A stretch of 64,000 nt of DNA from Chitinophaga sp. CF418 (GTDB lineage Bacteria > Bacteroidota > Bacteroidia > Chitinophagales > Chitinophagaceae). Below, in pieces: positions 1-8,825 of the stretch. Numbering within the stretch: the stretch's first letter is position 1; the number at the start of each line of letters is the position of its first letter. The position numbers and the translations under genes are program-made. The notes under the pieces were generated by a model. That model saw nothing but the letters and a program-made list of their open reading frames with translations. It did no database searches and had not been told where the DNA came from. Location: the NCBI RefSeq assembly GCF_900142925.1, contig NZ_FRCN01000020.1, positions 62,001 to 126,000 on the forward strand. The letters run 5' to 3'.

Positions 1-1446
1 GCTTAATCTGGGAACTATACGTTTTTTCTTGTTTCGGTCATATAAAATCACCTGGGCCCCTGCAACCGTAATATCTATATCAGTCAAATTAACTGCACCC
101 TCCATGTCATCGTAATTCAAGAGCGACAATTGATAGGGATAAATGCGTTTCCTACGGTTCACGTTGTCTACCGCAACTTCATCCGTATATCCAATATCAA
201 AAAACAGCACATCAGGGTTGGCGGCCAATTCTTCATCCGCAATAGCAGCGCACATCTGCTCAACGTCTTTTCCAATCAGCGAAAACCTGCCCAGTATACG
301 GTTAGAGCTTGGGCCTCCAATTTGTTCTATAATCAGCAAATCATCAACTACCGAACCCAATACCCCTAAAGATCCAGGTATAGCCTTATTTACTTTTCTC
401 TGCTGAATATTCAGGTGCTCGAGCTGTATCACCCTACTACCAGAGGCTATTAGGGATTTAAAGAGCAGGTCAACCATCACCCTTTTATCGTTTACATCTT
501 CGGTAACAGGCGGTTGTGCTATAGGAGCCTCCAGTCCAATTGCCAGGTCCAGGTTAGCATAACCCACACCCAATTCCGGGTCAAGGGCTACCATTAGTGG
601 AACGGTACGTTGCTCAAATTTCTTGCGAAAGGCAGCTTTAAACCTTTCAAGATCTTCAAAAATGGGATCTGGAACAAAGTGGTGCATCAAACGGATCAGT
701 TCAAATATATCCTTAAACGTTTCGGTAGAAAAGGTAGCCTCCTGAACTTTCCGCTCTGCAAGTACATATAAAGGATCATCAGTACCGGCAACATATCCCA
801 TGCGTTCGAAGTAATCTTCTCCAATAATATTTGGGGTATTGGAAGTCAGCAGCAGTTGCAAATCCACCATTTCCTGTATGTCTGCAAGGCTGCAGCCCTC
901 GATATCTTTAAGCAACACAGAGGCAACAACAGGCACTTTGCAGCTATCCAGAACTTGCAAGTACAATTTAAGTGCATCGGTTTCAGCTATAACAAAGCTG
1001 TCTTCCTCACGGGCAATAAAACGGATCTGATTGCCTATTGTGTAATGGCTGGAATTGCTAAAAACAAGCGTATCGGCAGTAACTACAACTTCCTGCAAAG
1101 CCAGTTTGTTCATCAATGTCCAGCATGGGAATTGATGGAGTACCTGCGAATTTTCAACCACAATTTGATTGTCCTGCTGATTGGTTCCCATTGTGACCAC
1201 TCCGCATCCCGCAAAGCTTCCATAAGGAGTAGCCCGGTACTGCGCCCGGTTAAAATACTTCCACACCGTGTGATAGACAGCCCTTGGCAGCTTGTCTAGT
1301 TCATCAGCTGAAATATTCTTTATCTGCTCATAAAAATCAGCTGAGGAGATACGTATCGATGCTTTGAGATTTTCCCACTCGGTATGTAATGAAGCGGTTA
1401 ATTTTAACTGAGGTACCCTGATGAGTAGTTGGGGATAAATTTTCAT
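1..1446 (-). CDS. Class I lanthipeptide dehydratase (LanB), N-terminal part, cut by window edge
   Basis: The frame is open for 482 codons from an ATG at 1446 to the window edge, so the C-terminal part lies outside. Residues 71-80 read RATPYGSFAG, matching the conserved R-x-TPFG-FAG signature of the lantibiotic dehydratase N-terminal domain. Near residues 282-297 the text VPLMVALDPELGVGY matches the family's conserved VPL-DPE-G-G stretch, and LGRF occurs near 382. LanB enzymes glutamylate Ser/Thr of a precursor peptide using glutamyl-tRNA and eliminate glutamate to give dehydroamino acids, in the cytoplasm. No LanC or precursor gene is visible, so partners would lie to the left. It sits downstream of a terminator and probably has its own promoter at 1447-1540. 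Confidence 0.87.
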   Translation of the reverse strand, partial: MKIYPQLLIRVPQLKLTASLHTEWENLKASIRISSADFYEQIKNISADELDKLPRAVYHTVWKYFNRAQYRATPYGSFAGCGVVTMGTNQQDNQIVVENSQVLHQFPCWTLMNKLALQEVVVTADTLVFSNSSHYTIGNQIRFIAREEDSFVIAETDALKLYLQVLDSCKVPVVASVLLKDIEGCSLADIQEMVDLQLLLTSNTPNIIGEDYFERMGYVAGTDDPLYVLAERKVQEATFSTETFKDIFELIRLMHHFVPDPIFEDLERFKAAFRKKFEQRTVPLMVALDPELGVGYANLDLAIGLEAPIAQPPVTEDVNDKRVMVDLLFKSLIASGSRVIQLEHLNIQQRKVNKAIPGSLGVLGSVVDDLLIIEQIGGPSSNRILGRFSLIGKDVEQMCAAIADEELAANPDVLFFDIGYTDEVAVDNVNRRKRIYPYQLSLLNYDDMEGAVNLTDIDITVAGAQVILYDRNKKKRIVPRLS

Positions 1447-1544
1447 ATACGCCTGTAGTAAAATATCTTAAATATATCCTAAATACCGGGTACATGAAAT
1501 GCTTCTTATACAATCTGTCTAAATAAAATGATAACCTGCATAAT

Positions 1545-1570
1545 AAAAGGAAGCACAGATGTGCCTCCCC
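1545..1570 (-). terminator. Rho-independent terminator after the 1626-4271 operon
   Basis: The stem has arms 1549-1557 and 1560-1568 with one G-U pair. On the minus strand it is followed by a short U-run (the A-run at 1545-1548 on plus). It separates the secreted-protein operon from the LanB gene. Confidence 0.6.
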
Positions 1571-1625
1571 ATTTAATAACCACATATAATCTTTCTTATG
1601 AAAGACAAACTTAAATAGCTTCGGC

Positions 1626-2486
1626 TCATTGGCCTTCTTTATCTCTTATAGGCACTGCAGTTTTATTCTTCTTAAACTGACGGCGGGTATATAGATGTAG
1701 CTGCAATGTACCCATGTCGGTAACGTAGACATTATCTTTGTCACTTAAAACGAACGACTTCCAACGGAAAAAGATATTATTGTAAATCATTCCTCCAATA
1801 TCAGCAATCAAAGTACCTAAGGCCTCTTCTTTTCCGTGCTCATGGAAACCGGCACCAAACAAAGGTTTTTCCATTCTCGTAGAATCCAAAGATTCCATGT
1901 GGTATAGGTACACCTTTTTGTGCATCTTTATTTTAGATACAATTTCATCCCTGGCGTTAAAAGTGTACTCATAATCATTTCCAAACAACAGCGAGCGCCA
2001 ATCGTTAGGTCGCCATACAATGTAAAATTTACGGCCCCAGGCCGTATTGATAGGAATACCCAAAATATGGGCATTATCAGTTTCCAATATAGTTTTATCG
2101 TTCTTTACATCCTGGATAACACCCTGGTACATTTTTACAATGCGTACCTCTTCGGGCTTTAAAGGCCGCAGGGCGGTATCTACAACTGCACTTTTACTGC
2201 TTACGTCACGGTTAAATGTAACAGTTCCGCAGGCAACCGGCGCAGCACTATCTTTCCAATAAACCAGCTTGTAATAATCTCCGTCGTGTATGGGAAATGC
2301 GCCCTGTATGTTATGATGAACTGTCGTATCCGGCACAAATGTTTGCCTGCCCCGGTAGGCAGTTGCTTCAATCAAGGCAAACTCCATGGCCTGTGCAAAC
2401 ACCCGGCGCATTTTAAGGTCTGTAAATTTTTGGCATTTCGCGGCAACAGAAGAAATCAAAAGAAAAAACAAGAGCATTTTTTTCAT
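1626..2486 (-). CDS. Secreted protein of unknown function, tandem paralogue A
   Basis: This 286-residue protein is best started at the ATG at 2486, which gives a signal peptide MKKMLLFFLLISSVAAKCQ; an upstream in-frame ATG at 2531 would overlap the previous gene. The ATG lies one base after that gene's TGA, implying translational coupling. It resembles its upstream neighbour over its length: both have a YW...VDT segment near the middle and an LFGND-YTF...I-KAHKK-like segment further on. I recognise no catalytic motif or named domain. It should be periplasmic or outer-membrane facing. Last gene of a four-gene operon that ends at the 1549-1568 hairpin. Confidence 0.8.
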   Translation of the reverse strand: MKKMLLFFLLISSVAAKCQKFTDLKMRRVFAQAMEFALIEATAYRGRQTFVPDTTVHHNIQGAFPIHDGDYYKLVYWKDSAAPVACGTVTFNRDVSSKSAVVDTALRPLKPEEVRIVKMYQGVIQDVKNDKTILETDNAHILGIPINTAWGRKFYIVWRPNDWRSLLFGNDYEYTFNARDEIVSKIKMHKKVYLYHMESLDSTRMEKPLFGAGFHEHGKEEALGTLIADIGGMIYNNIFFRWKSFVLSDKDNVYVTDMGTLQLHLYTRRQFKKNKTAVPIRDKEGQ

Positions 2487-2487
2487 A

Positions 2488-3333
2488 TCAATCAGCATTT
2501 GTATCACCAAATATTTTATCGTAGTTGGCATGTGTGTAAATGGATACTTTTACTTCACGTCCTAAATCCAGCATGTAAATGAAACGACGGTCTTTGATCA
2601 GGAAACGGTGGCCCATATAACGAGTGCTGTATAAAAATACAGTTGCCAGGTCGGCAACAGAAACCCCCTCAAGCGCATCGTATTCATGGCTATGAAACCA
2701 TTTTCCGTATTTAGCTAATCCGGCTGTCCTATCTGCGAAAACAATTTCAGTACCTTTCTTATGTGCTTTTACTCTCGATATGATACGGTCCCCGTCATCA
2801 AAAGTATAAACCACATCATTTCCAAACAGCATACGGTCGGTTCTATCCGCTCTGTAATCCACATAAACCCGCTTGCCCTGCTTGCTAATTAAGGGAATAA
2901 AAGAAGTATATGTTGGCTTAGGGAATTGGCTAAGATCCATGTTGCGGCCAAAATCTATAAATGCAGCATCGCATATCCTAAATGCTGCAGCCTCTTCATC
3001 ATTAAATTGCCTTACAGTTGTATCTAATACTGCAGTGGCTATGTCTGCAGGTTCAGTAAGCGAAACGGTTGCATAAATTTCCGGAACAGGATCGGCCCTC
3101 CAGTATATGCATTTATAGATTCCGCCTTCTTTTATTGGGAAGAAACCAGCTACATGATTCTGTGTATCGTCTATGCCACGGTAAAAAATTGTAGCATTTA
3201 GTTTTGTCACTTCCAGCTTCGATAGCAGGTAGGCATCTAATAGGTCTGCTTTAACCTGGTTGTCGCACTCATCTTGCGCTATGAGGCGCAAGGAAAAACA
3301 GACCATCAACAGCACGTTAGCAATAACTTTCAT
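2488..3333 (-). CDS. Secreted protein of unknown function, tandem paralogue B
   Basis: A 281-residue protein with a signal peptide (MKVIANVLLMVCFSLRLIAQ). It is a diverged paralogue of the next gene: both carry an IYW/VYW segment, a VLDTT/VVDTA segment followed by an acidic EE stretch, and LFGND-YTF-D followed by AHKK or MHKK. Its ATG overlaps the stop of the upstream lipoprotein gene by four bases (ATGA), and its stop is one base from the next ATG, so the genes are co-translated. No known enzymatic motif is visible. Function is unknown; the duplication suggests paired or alternative ligand binding. Confidence 0.8.
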   Translation of the reverse strand: MKVIANVLLMVCFSLRLIAQDECDNQVKADLLDAYLLSKLEVTKLNATIFYRGIDDTQNHVAGFFPIKEGGIYKCIYWRADPVPEIYATVSLTEPADIATAVLDTTVRQFNDEEAAAFRICDAAFIDFGRNMDLSQFPKPTYTSFIPLISKQGKRVYVDYRADRTDRMLFGNDVVYTFDDGDRIISRVKAHKKGTEIVFADRTAGLAKYGKWFHSHEYDALEGVSVADLATVFLYSTRYMGHRFLIKDRRFIYMLDLGREVKVSIYTHANYDKIFGDTNAD

Positions 3334-3530
3334 TGTTTATCATATTTAATAAATGCGCTACTATCTGTCCGCATAGTATCGCGGTTTTGAAAACTTGTAT
3401 CTCTTTTTCGAATTGAATCTATCTCTCTATCGGCGTTTGGATCAGAGTCAACATATCGCCTTTTACAACCCGCACAAACAATTAAGGCAACCAACATTGC
3501 CCAAAACAAGCATCTCATCATTTCCATCAT
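3330..3530 (-). CDS. Small lipoprotein
   Basis: A 66-residue protein with a hydrophobic N-terminus followed by CAGC, where Cys22 is the likely lipidated residue, then a short hydrophilic tail rich in Asp, Arg and Ser. Translation could also begin at Met5 (3518), which gives a cleaner signal peptide. It overlaps the next gene by four bases and starts 12 bases after the FecR-like gene ends, so it belongs to the same operon. Size and composition are those of a small membrane-anchored accessory lipoprotein; function is not recognisable. Confidence 0.7.
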   Translation of the reverse strand: MMEMMRCLFWAMLVALIVCAGCKRRYVDSDPNADREIDSIRKRDTSFQNRDTMRTDSSAFIKYDKQ

Positions 3531-3542
3531 TTTTAGTTGTAA

Positions 3543-4271
3543 TTATCTGGGGCGGATATTGAGCACCTTGTTATAAGTATCCAATGTAAAATCAAAGCTG
3601 CCAGAAGCAGTAAGTGCGGGCAGTTGCGCGGCTAAATTCTTACGTATATCTATATCCACATTGTACAATACGCTGTTCGTAAATTGCTCATCGAAGGCAA
3701 CCCTCACGCCGTAAAGCCCCTCTATGGACTCACGCAGTTTGCCAAGGGTTATTTCATCATAGTACAAAAGCCTATCAGCCGAAATCATAAAGAAGGGGCG
3801 CCTGCCAGGCATAACCTTTCCGGCTTTGGTAATGTAGCATACGCCCTTACTTACCACAGTATCTGTGTTTTTGCCCTTAATCTTTACAAAGCCATCTTCC
3901 AAATCCAACACCGCATAATTGGGCTTACCAGCTTGTGCAGGGATATCCCACGCATAATATTCAATGGCCATTGCTGCGTTCCTGGTACTTAGTTCCATAC
4001 CCGGCAGCGCTATTTTTACCAGACGGCCAGCACTTTCTATGCTATCTGCCTTCAGGTACAAGCCACCTGCTAGACTGATGGCAAAGCGGTTATAATCAAA
4101 ATCGAAAGTGGTATAGTGATCAAGTACCACGCGTAGTCCTTGCGGCATATGCCACATGACGTAATAATATCCATCCGACCTTACGTGTATGGGGCCATCT
4201 TTCGGCTTCCCACAACAAAACAAGCTACAGCTTAGCGTATAGCCCATTAACCCTAGTAGCATTCGCTTCAT
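3543..4271 (-). CDS. FecR-like lipoprotein or periplasmic protein without anti-sigma N-terminus
   Basis: This 242-residue protein has a signal sequence ending in a Cys pair (SLFCCGK), so it may be a lipoprotein. The last ~70 residues (LGKLRESIEGLYGVRVAFDEQ onward, ending in a beta-rich LNIRP) resemble the DUF4974/STN-like module at the end of Bacteroidota FecR proteins, and the middle resembles the FecR beta domain (a DG-V-I strand before a GKNT-like turn). The cytoplasmic anti-sigma segment and transmembrane helix of true FecR are absent, and no sigma gene is adjacent. It may be a signal-sensing domain detached from sigma control. First gene of the operon running to 1626. Confidence 0.6.
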   Translation of the reverse strand: MKRMLLGLMGYTLSCSLFCCGKPKDGPIHVRSDGYYYVMWHMPQGLRVVLDHYTTFDFDYNRFAISLAGGLYLKADSIESAGRLVKIALPGMELSTRNAAMAIEYYAWDIPAQAGKPNYAVLDLEDGFVKIKGKNTDTVVSKGVCYITKAGKVMPGRRPFFMISADRLLYYDEITLGKLRESIEGLYGVRVAFDEQFTNSVLYNVDIDIRKNLAAQLPALTASGSFDFTLDTYNKVLNIRPR

Positions 4272-4313
4272 TATGATTTGATGTTTTGGTGTATGAAGAA
4301 TTCAGAGAAAATT

Positions 4314-4339
4314 GGGGGAACGGAAAAACACGTTCCCCC
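4314..4339 (-). terminator. Terminator after the 4411-5607 gene
   Basis: A perfect 9-bp stem (4314-4322 and 4331-4339) with an 8-base loop, followed on the minus strand by AATTTTCTC. It lies 72 bases after the membrane-protein stop and before the next operon. Confidence 0.6.
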
Positions 4340-4410
4340 TGGCAAGCCAGTGGACTTCCTCAAAACCACTGTACCTGCCGGTCTGCCTGCTGATCTCTAA
4401 GAGTTGAGTA

Positions 4411-5607
4411 TTATAAGATCCTGAAATCATTGCCTGAAAGCCTGAGCACCACTCCCAATCTCCCTGCTGTTATCATGGTGGTTATAAAGAGCAGCAGTAC
4501 CGCAAGCATAATCGTATAGCAGGGAATTCTCAAATGCTTTTCTGGCAAACCCATTGCGGTAGACAATAAAAAGACTGCAAAGCCACCGAATATGAACAGC
4601 ACAGCTGGCATATCAAATACATTGTTATCCGTGGCCAACAGGCAACAAACTACCAGGTACAGCCGCATGTAAAAGATAAAGTTTATCCCTACCATCATCT
4701 TGTTCATCGATAGTATAATTACTGCTGGTATGTATAGCAGCAGCAGGTTAATGGGCATTCCAAACACTACAACATAAATAACCACACCAATAGCTAATAC
4801 CCACTCCATTACAAGCCTGTTTAGCAGATGGAACTTTTTAGAGAAAGGATTTAACCAGTTCCTGGCTATCATATAAAGGGAAAAAACATTTTCAAATGCA
4901 AACACATACCAATGCCTGGCAGTACCAATGTAGCACAACAGCAGGCCAATAAGCAATGTACCTGCAAGTGGCAGCAGCAGTTTATTGCGCCTGTACGCTT
5001 TACTGTTTAACGAAGCATATGGCATTATTTGCGTGGTGGTATAGAGCAAAAGCGGATAAGAAACAAGCAAATAATTGGCAAACTGATTTGTCGTATTCCA
5101 GAATCCACTCACTATCTGCGTGTTATTGTGCAAGATTCTTCCTGCAAAAAGCTGCTGATAGCCCATGCCTATCTGGATAAAAACAACAGCACTCAAAAAC
5201 CAGAAGAAATATATAAGGGAATACCTTGACAGGTGATAGGAAAAAATGCATACAGCTATAAGGGTACATAAGCAGTTGGTGATTGTTTCATTGCCGAATA
5301 AATCCCGCCAAAATATCCATCCTAGGCACCCGGCAACTACTGCTGCCAGTGTGATAATGTGCCCCAGCGTCAGCTTCAGCGGCTGCTTTAGTAGCCCTGC
5401 AAATGTTAATATTGTGATTACGGCTAAACTAAGGGGCAGCATTATATACGGCAAGTACGCGGGTATATTATCGGCATCGGTTACGGGGTATTTCCAAATG
5501 CAATAGCCATAATATAAACAGCAAAACACGAGCGCAAGGCAGTCAGCAGCTTTATGGCACAAGGCGGCCTTGTCTGCCATCGTCTGCAGAGTAATCTCAT
5601 TTTTCAT
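4411..5607 (-). CDS. Polytopic membrane protein, O-antigen-ligase-like
   Basis: A 398-residue protein with about eleven hydrophobic segments. Residues ~165-180 read SGFWNTTNQFANYLLVSYPLL, resembling the G-F-NPN-FA-L loop of O-antigen ligase/polymerase (Wzy_C) proteins, and a GTARHWYVF segment follows a later helix. The family joins or polymerises glycans on the periplasmic face of the inner membrane. The protein is at the short end for the family and the match rests on one motif, so the call is tentative. It is transcribed alone, with an AT-rich intergenic region upstream and a hairpin downstream. No glycosyltransferase genes are nearby. Confidence 0.5.
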   Translation of the reverse strand: MKNEITLQTMADKAALCHKAADCLALVFCCLYYGYCIWKYPVTDADNIPAYLPYIMLPLSLAVITILTFAGLLKQPLKLTLGHIITLAAVVAGCLGWIFWRDLFGNETITNCLCTLIAVCIFSYHLSRYSLIYFFWFLSAVVFIQIGMGYQQLFAGRILHNNTQIVSGFWNTTNQFANYLLVSYPLLLYTTTQIMPYASLNSKAYRRNKLLLPLAGTLLIGLLLCYIGTARHWYVFAFENVFSLYMIARNWLNPFSKKFHLLNRLVMEWVLAIGVVIYVVVFGMPINLLLLYIPAVIILSMNKMMVGINFIFYMRLYLVVCCLLATDNNVFDMPAVLFIFGGFAVFLLSTAMGLPEKHLRIPCYTIMLAVLLLFITTMITAGRLGVVLRLSGNDFRIL

Positions 5608-5937
5608 AACAATACTGCGTCACAACACGCAGCTGCGTGCTGATTTTTTGGTAATGGGAAATATAGATCCTGCGGCCAGCAGAGGGCCGTTTACACGATC
5701 ATTTCATTACATTATTTACAACGGAGATTATATGGGGCACGTAGCCGTTGGCGCTTAACTTGGAGGGGTAATCTGTATCATCTGTTTAGTTATTTTTAAA
5801 GGTCAAACATGAATTCCTTCCGATTGCCATCGAATTGAGTACAATATTAGCCCCCCTACAAACACTAAAGCGTTAATAGCATGTTAACAAGCAACAAAAT
5901 TTAATCGATTACGCAAATCGTAACCGCAGGAAATCAA
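5608..5937. other. Intergenic region, no gene seen
   Basis: 330 AT-rich bases between two minus-strand genes. It should hold the promoter of the membrane-protein gene near 5608-5760. A weak hairpin (CGATT/AATCG at about 5904-5918) just after the S9 peptidase stop, followed on minus by ATTAAATTTT, may be that gene's terminator. No convincing ORF. Confidence 0.4.
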
Positions 5938-8571
5938 TTAGATATGTTCTTTCATCCAGGTAGGCATAGGTGTTCCTTTCAGATAATGATCCAGGAACTG
6001 CCAAACTTTAGTATTATAGTCTAACTCTTTTTTCTCACTCCCTACACCATGTCCCTGTCCACGGTAATTCAGCCACCAGCAGGGTTTTTGCAAACTTCGC
6101 AGTACAATAAAGAACGCTCTTGTATGTTCAACATTCACATTATTATCGGCATCATTGTGCATAAAAAGCAATGGCGTTTTCAAGTTCTTTGCAGCCAATA
6201 AAGGCGAATTACGAATGTAAGTTTCAAGATCATCGCTTAATGCCTTACCCATCATCAGGTAAGAATGCTGTGCAAAAAACTGTTGCCCCTCACCATGTCC
6301 CCAGGTCCCGGTTGCAAAACGGATCATATCATGAACGCCAGCAGTAGGGCAAGCAGCCGCAAAAACATTTGTGTGGGTTACAATATAACTCGTTTCGAAA
6401 CCTCCAAAACTATGACCAAGCAGCCCCATTTTTGTGGTATCGGCCCAACTATTTTTGCCAATAAAGTTCACGGCACTTAGTACACAGTTCAATGCCGCTT
6501 CGCCAGATAGCGTGACTTTTCCGCGAATGTCTGGTTGAAAAACAATATATCCATTGCTGGCAAGAATTGCAGGATTGATATTAATACCAGATAGACCAGG
6601 CATACAAAAGCTATTCAGCAGATTGCTTTCAGTTTCATAGATACTGAAAACAATGGGATACTTTTTACCTGGATCAAAGTTTTCCGGCTTATACATCAAA
6701 CCCTGATATGAATTACCCTCTTTATCCTGGTAGTTACATAGTTCCGCTGAAAGCCAGTTAAAAGCCCTTTGCGGTTGAAAATCGGAGAGTTGTTTAAAGG
6801 TCTTCAGATCTTTGCTAAAAAAATAGTTTGGATACTGGTCTGCATTTTCCCAACGGACAAGATAACCTCCGTCCGTAGACATAAAATCGGGTTTATACAA
6901 AGCCGTGTAAATGTCATTGATCGATCCGGTATACCGCTTCCCATCTGAAATCAGTCGAAAATCTTCAGGGTTTTCTACATCAGCCTCATAAAATGCGAAA
7001 TTTTTATTCTGTAAATTAAATGCAGACAAAAGTAACTTCCGTTTACGCTGAGGCCTCACCCCATTCGGTAGGAGGAAAAATACCATTTTATGCTTCGCGC
7101 CCATTCCCTTTGTAAAACAGACGGACTTACTGCGCCCTTTCGGATCAACCTGCCATATATCATACTCTGTTTGTATCAACATTGCACTATCACCATCCAG
7201 CCATCTGCAAACACCAATTACCGAATCATAAGGGTCGGGGTAATGCTCCACGTGCACCATCCCCAAATAGCCAGTAATATCAGTTCCTATTTTGACCTTT
7301 TTATTTCTTGCAATGTCGTAGCAACAATAGGCTTTGGTAAGTGGTTTGAAGTACACAAAATACCTACCCGTTGGTGAAAGATAGAATGTCATAATCCGAT
7401 TTACCATACCCAATTCAACCGGCGTTTTATTGCCATTTTTTGAGTAGCAGATATAATAGTCAGATATGGAATTGATGTTCCAGGGTTCAGTCATCAAACC
7501 ATTGGTATCTTCAATAGCGAAAATTGTATCGGTATCAAACTTCAGTGTATTTCGAATGACACGTTGGTTACCGGATGTCAATTGTAAAATCTTATGATCT
7601 GCAATAGTTATTGTTGCAAGATATTTTTTTTGCTTGATGTCCTTGCCTCTTGGACCATCATAATAGCTGCGCAAATAGGTGTCCTGATAGCTCCATGTTT
7701 CCAGATCAATATCTGCATCATGAACGTTAAGCAGCGGCGCATCTTGAAGCGAAAAGAATAAACGTTCTCCGTCTTTACTAAAAGACCAGTAATCGCCCTT
7801 GACAATCGAAACACCGGGGGTAATATCTTTTGCACAGTTATCTGTTAATAGAATTGCTCCGGTTGAACCAGACCTAAAATAGTATATCTCATTTGCACCA
7901 GCAGTTGTAGCCATAAAAGCCACCTGAGTGCCGCTCCCATCGAAAATTACATTGCTAATTGCAGTACCTGTGTATATCCGCTCTTTGTTACCTGAGATCG
8001 CGTCTGTCCAATAGGCAGTCACCTTTTGTTTAGATGATGTATCCTGTTCTATCAAAAGAAATGTTTTTCCATCCTTTGAAAACTTATAATCTTTAATACC
8101 CGAAAATTTCAACAATGTTTTTCCATTTGGCTCACAAAGAATTAGATTATCACGATATTTTAGCATCAAACGCTCAAGCCCTGCTATCTGCTGTAAGTCA
8201 TAATCGCTTACCATTTTGACGAAAGCGCGTCTTCTGCTTCTTAAATCAAATATCATAAGGCTGTCACCGGGCAGCAATCCGTACAAATACCTGCTCCCTT
8301 CAGAAAATTGCGGATTTTTCAATCCGACCATGGAAAGAATTTCTTTTCCTGTTGTGGTTTTCAAAAAAAAAGTGTTTTTACCTACCGGCAAATTGAATAC
8401 GATATAAAATGCATAATGCCCATCCGAACTTAACCCGCCCCCATCCACAACCGGCCATGATTTGTAGGTTTCAAGTGTTAGCGCAGGTTCCTGTCCCTTG
8501 CATATTCCGGCACCTAAGAGTGTTAAAAGAAAAATAAAAAATATCCTTGTCATGTGTGTTATAGTCAGCAC
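5938..8571 (-). CDS. S9 (prolyl oligopeptidase family) serine peptidase, secreted
   Basis: An 877-residue protein; a start at Met7 (8553) gives the cleaner signal peptide MTRIFFIFLLTLLGAGICKG. The N-terminal ~600 residues have the repeating beta pattern of a propeller. The C-terminal alpha/beta-hydrolase carries the nucleophile motif GHSFGG (Ser721), the probable catalytic Asp in FMHNDADNN (~804) and His in RGQGHGVG (~840), so the triad looks intact. S9 enzymes cleave short peptides, typically after Pro or in dipeptidyl fashion. It is monocistronic and divergent from the Rhs operon. The propeller is atypical, so the exact subfamily (DPP-like or acylaminoacyl-peptidase-like) is not assigned. 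Confidence 0.88.
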   Translation of the reverse strand: MLTITHMTRIFFIFLLTLLGAGICKGQEPALTLETYKSWPVVDGGGLSSDGHYAFYIVFNLPVGKNTFFLKTTTGKEILSMVGLKNPQFSEGSRYLYGLLPGDSLMIFDLRSRRRAFVKMVSDYDLQQIAGLERLMLKYRDNLILCEPNGKTLLKFSGIKDYKFSKDGKTFLLIEQDTSSKQKVTAYWTDAISGNKERIYTGTAISNVIFDGSGTQVAFMATTAGANEIYYFRSGSTGAILLTDNCAKDITPGVSIVKGDYWSFSKDGERLFFSLQDAPLLNVHDADIDLETWSYQDTYLRSYYDGPRGKDIKQKKYLATITIADHKILQLTSGNQRVIRNTLKFDTDTIFAIEDTNGLMTEPWNINSISDYYICYSKNGNKTPVELGMVNRIMTFYLSPTGRYFVYFKPLTKAYCCYDIARNKKVKIGTDITGYLGMVHVEHYPDPYDSVIGVCRWLDGDSAMLIQTEYDIWQVDPKGRSKSVCFTKGMGAKHKMVFFLLPNGVRPQRKRKLLLSAFNLQNKNFAFYEADVENPEDFRLISDGKRYTGSINDIYTALYKPDFMSTDGGYLVRWENADQYPNYFFSKDLKTFKQLSDFQPQRAFNWLSAELCNYQDKEGNSYQGLMYKPENFDPGKKYPIVFSIYETESNLLNSFCMPGLSGININPAILASNGYIVFQPDIRGKVTLSGEAALNCVLSAVNFIGKNSWADTTKMGLLGHSFGGFETSYIVTHTNVFAAACPTAGVHDMIRFATGTWGHGEGQQFFAQHSYLMMGKALSDDLETYIRNSPLLAAKNLKTPLLFMHNDADNNVNVEHTRAFFIVLRSLQKPCWWLNYRGQGHGVGSEKKELDYNTKVWQFLDHYLKGTPMPTWMKEHI

Positions 8572-8825
8572 TTAATTTATTCAATCTCGCTGCATCCAAT
8601 ATGCAGCACCTCTATACACGAACAAATGACTATAAAGTGGTACTCCTATACTATTTTTTTTCGTTAACCAATTATTAACGCTTTTCTTAAAAAGGTATCT
8701 TAACTTCAGATTCGGTTGGCATTTCCTCTGCCGGCCAAATATTCCTAACCAAAAAATATAATATATACCCCTGCCCGCAATCCCTAAATAGAACTTCGAT
8801 ACATCCATCTTAAACCTAAACATAG
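8572..8825. promoter_or_regulatory. Divergent promoter region between S9 peptidase and Rhs operon
   Basis: 254 AT-rich bases separate divergent starts at 8571 and 8826. It must contain both promoters, but I could not place a confident -7/-33 pair. The long minus-strand open frame inside it is not convincing. Confidence 0.4.

Noticed and set aside
1337-1585. 82-codon minus-strand frame
   Set aside because: It overlaps the LanB start and the terminator in another frame.
8581-8823. 80-codon minus-strand frame between S9 peptidase and Rhs operon
   Set aside because: Covers a divergent promoter region, with odd composition and no family match.
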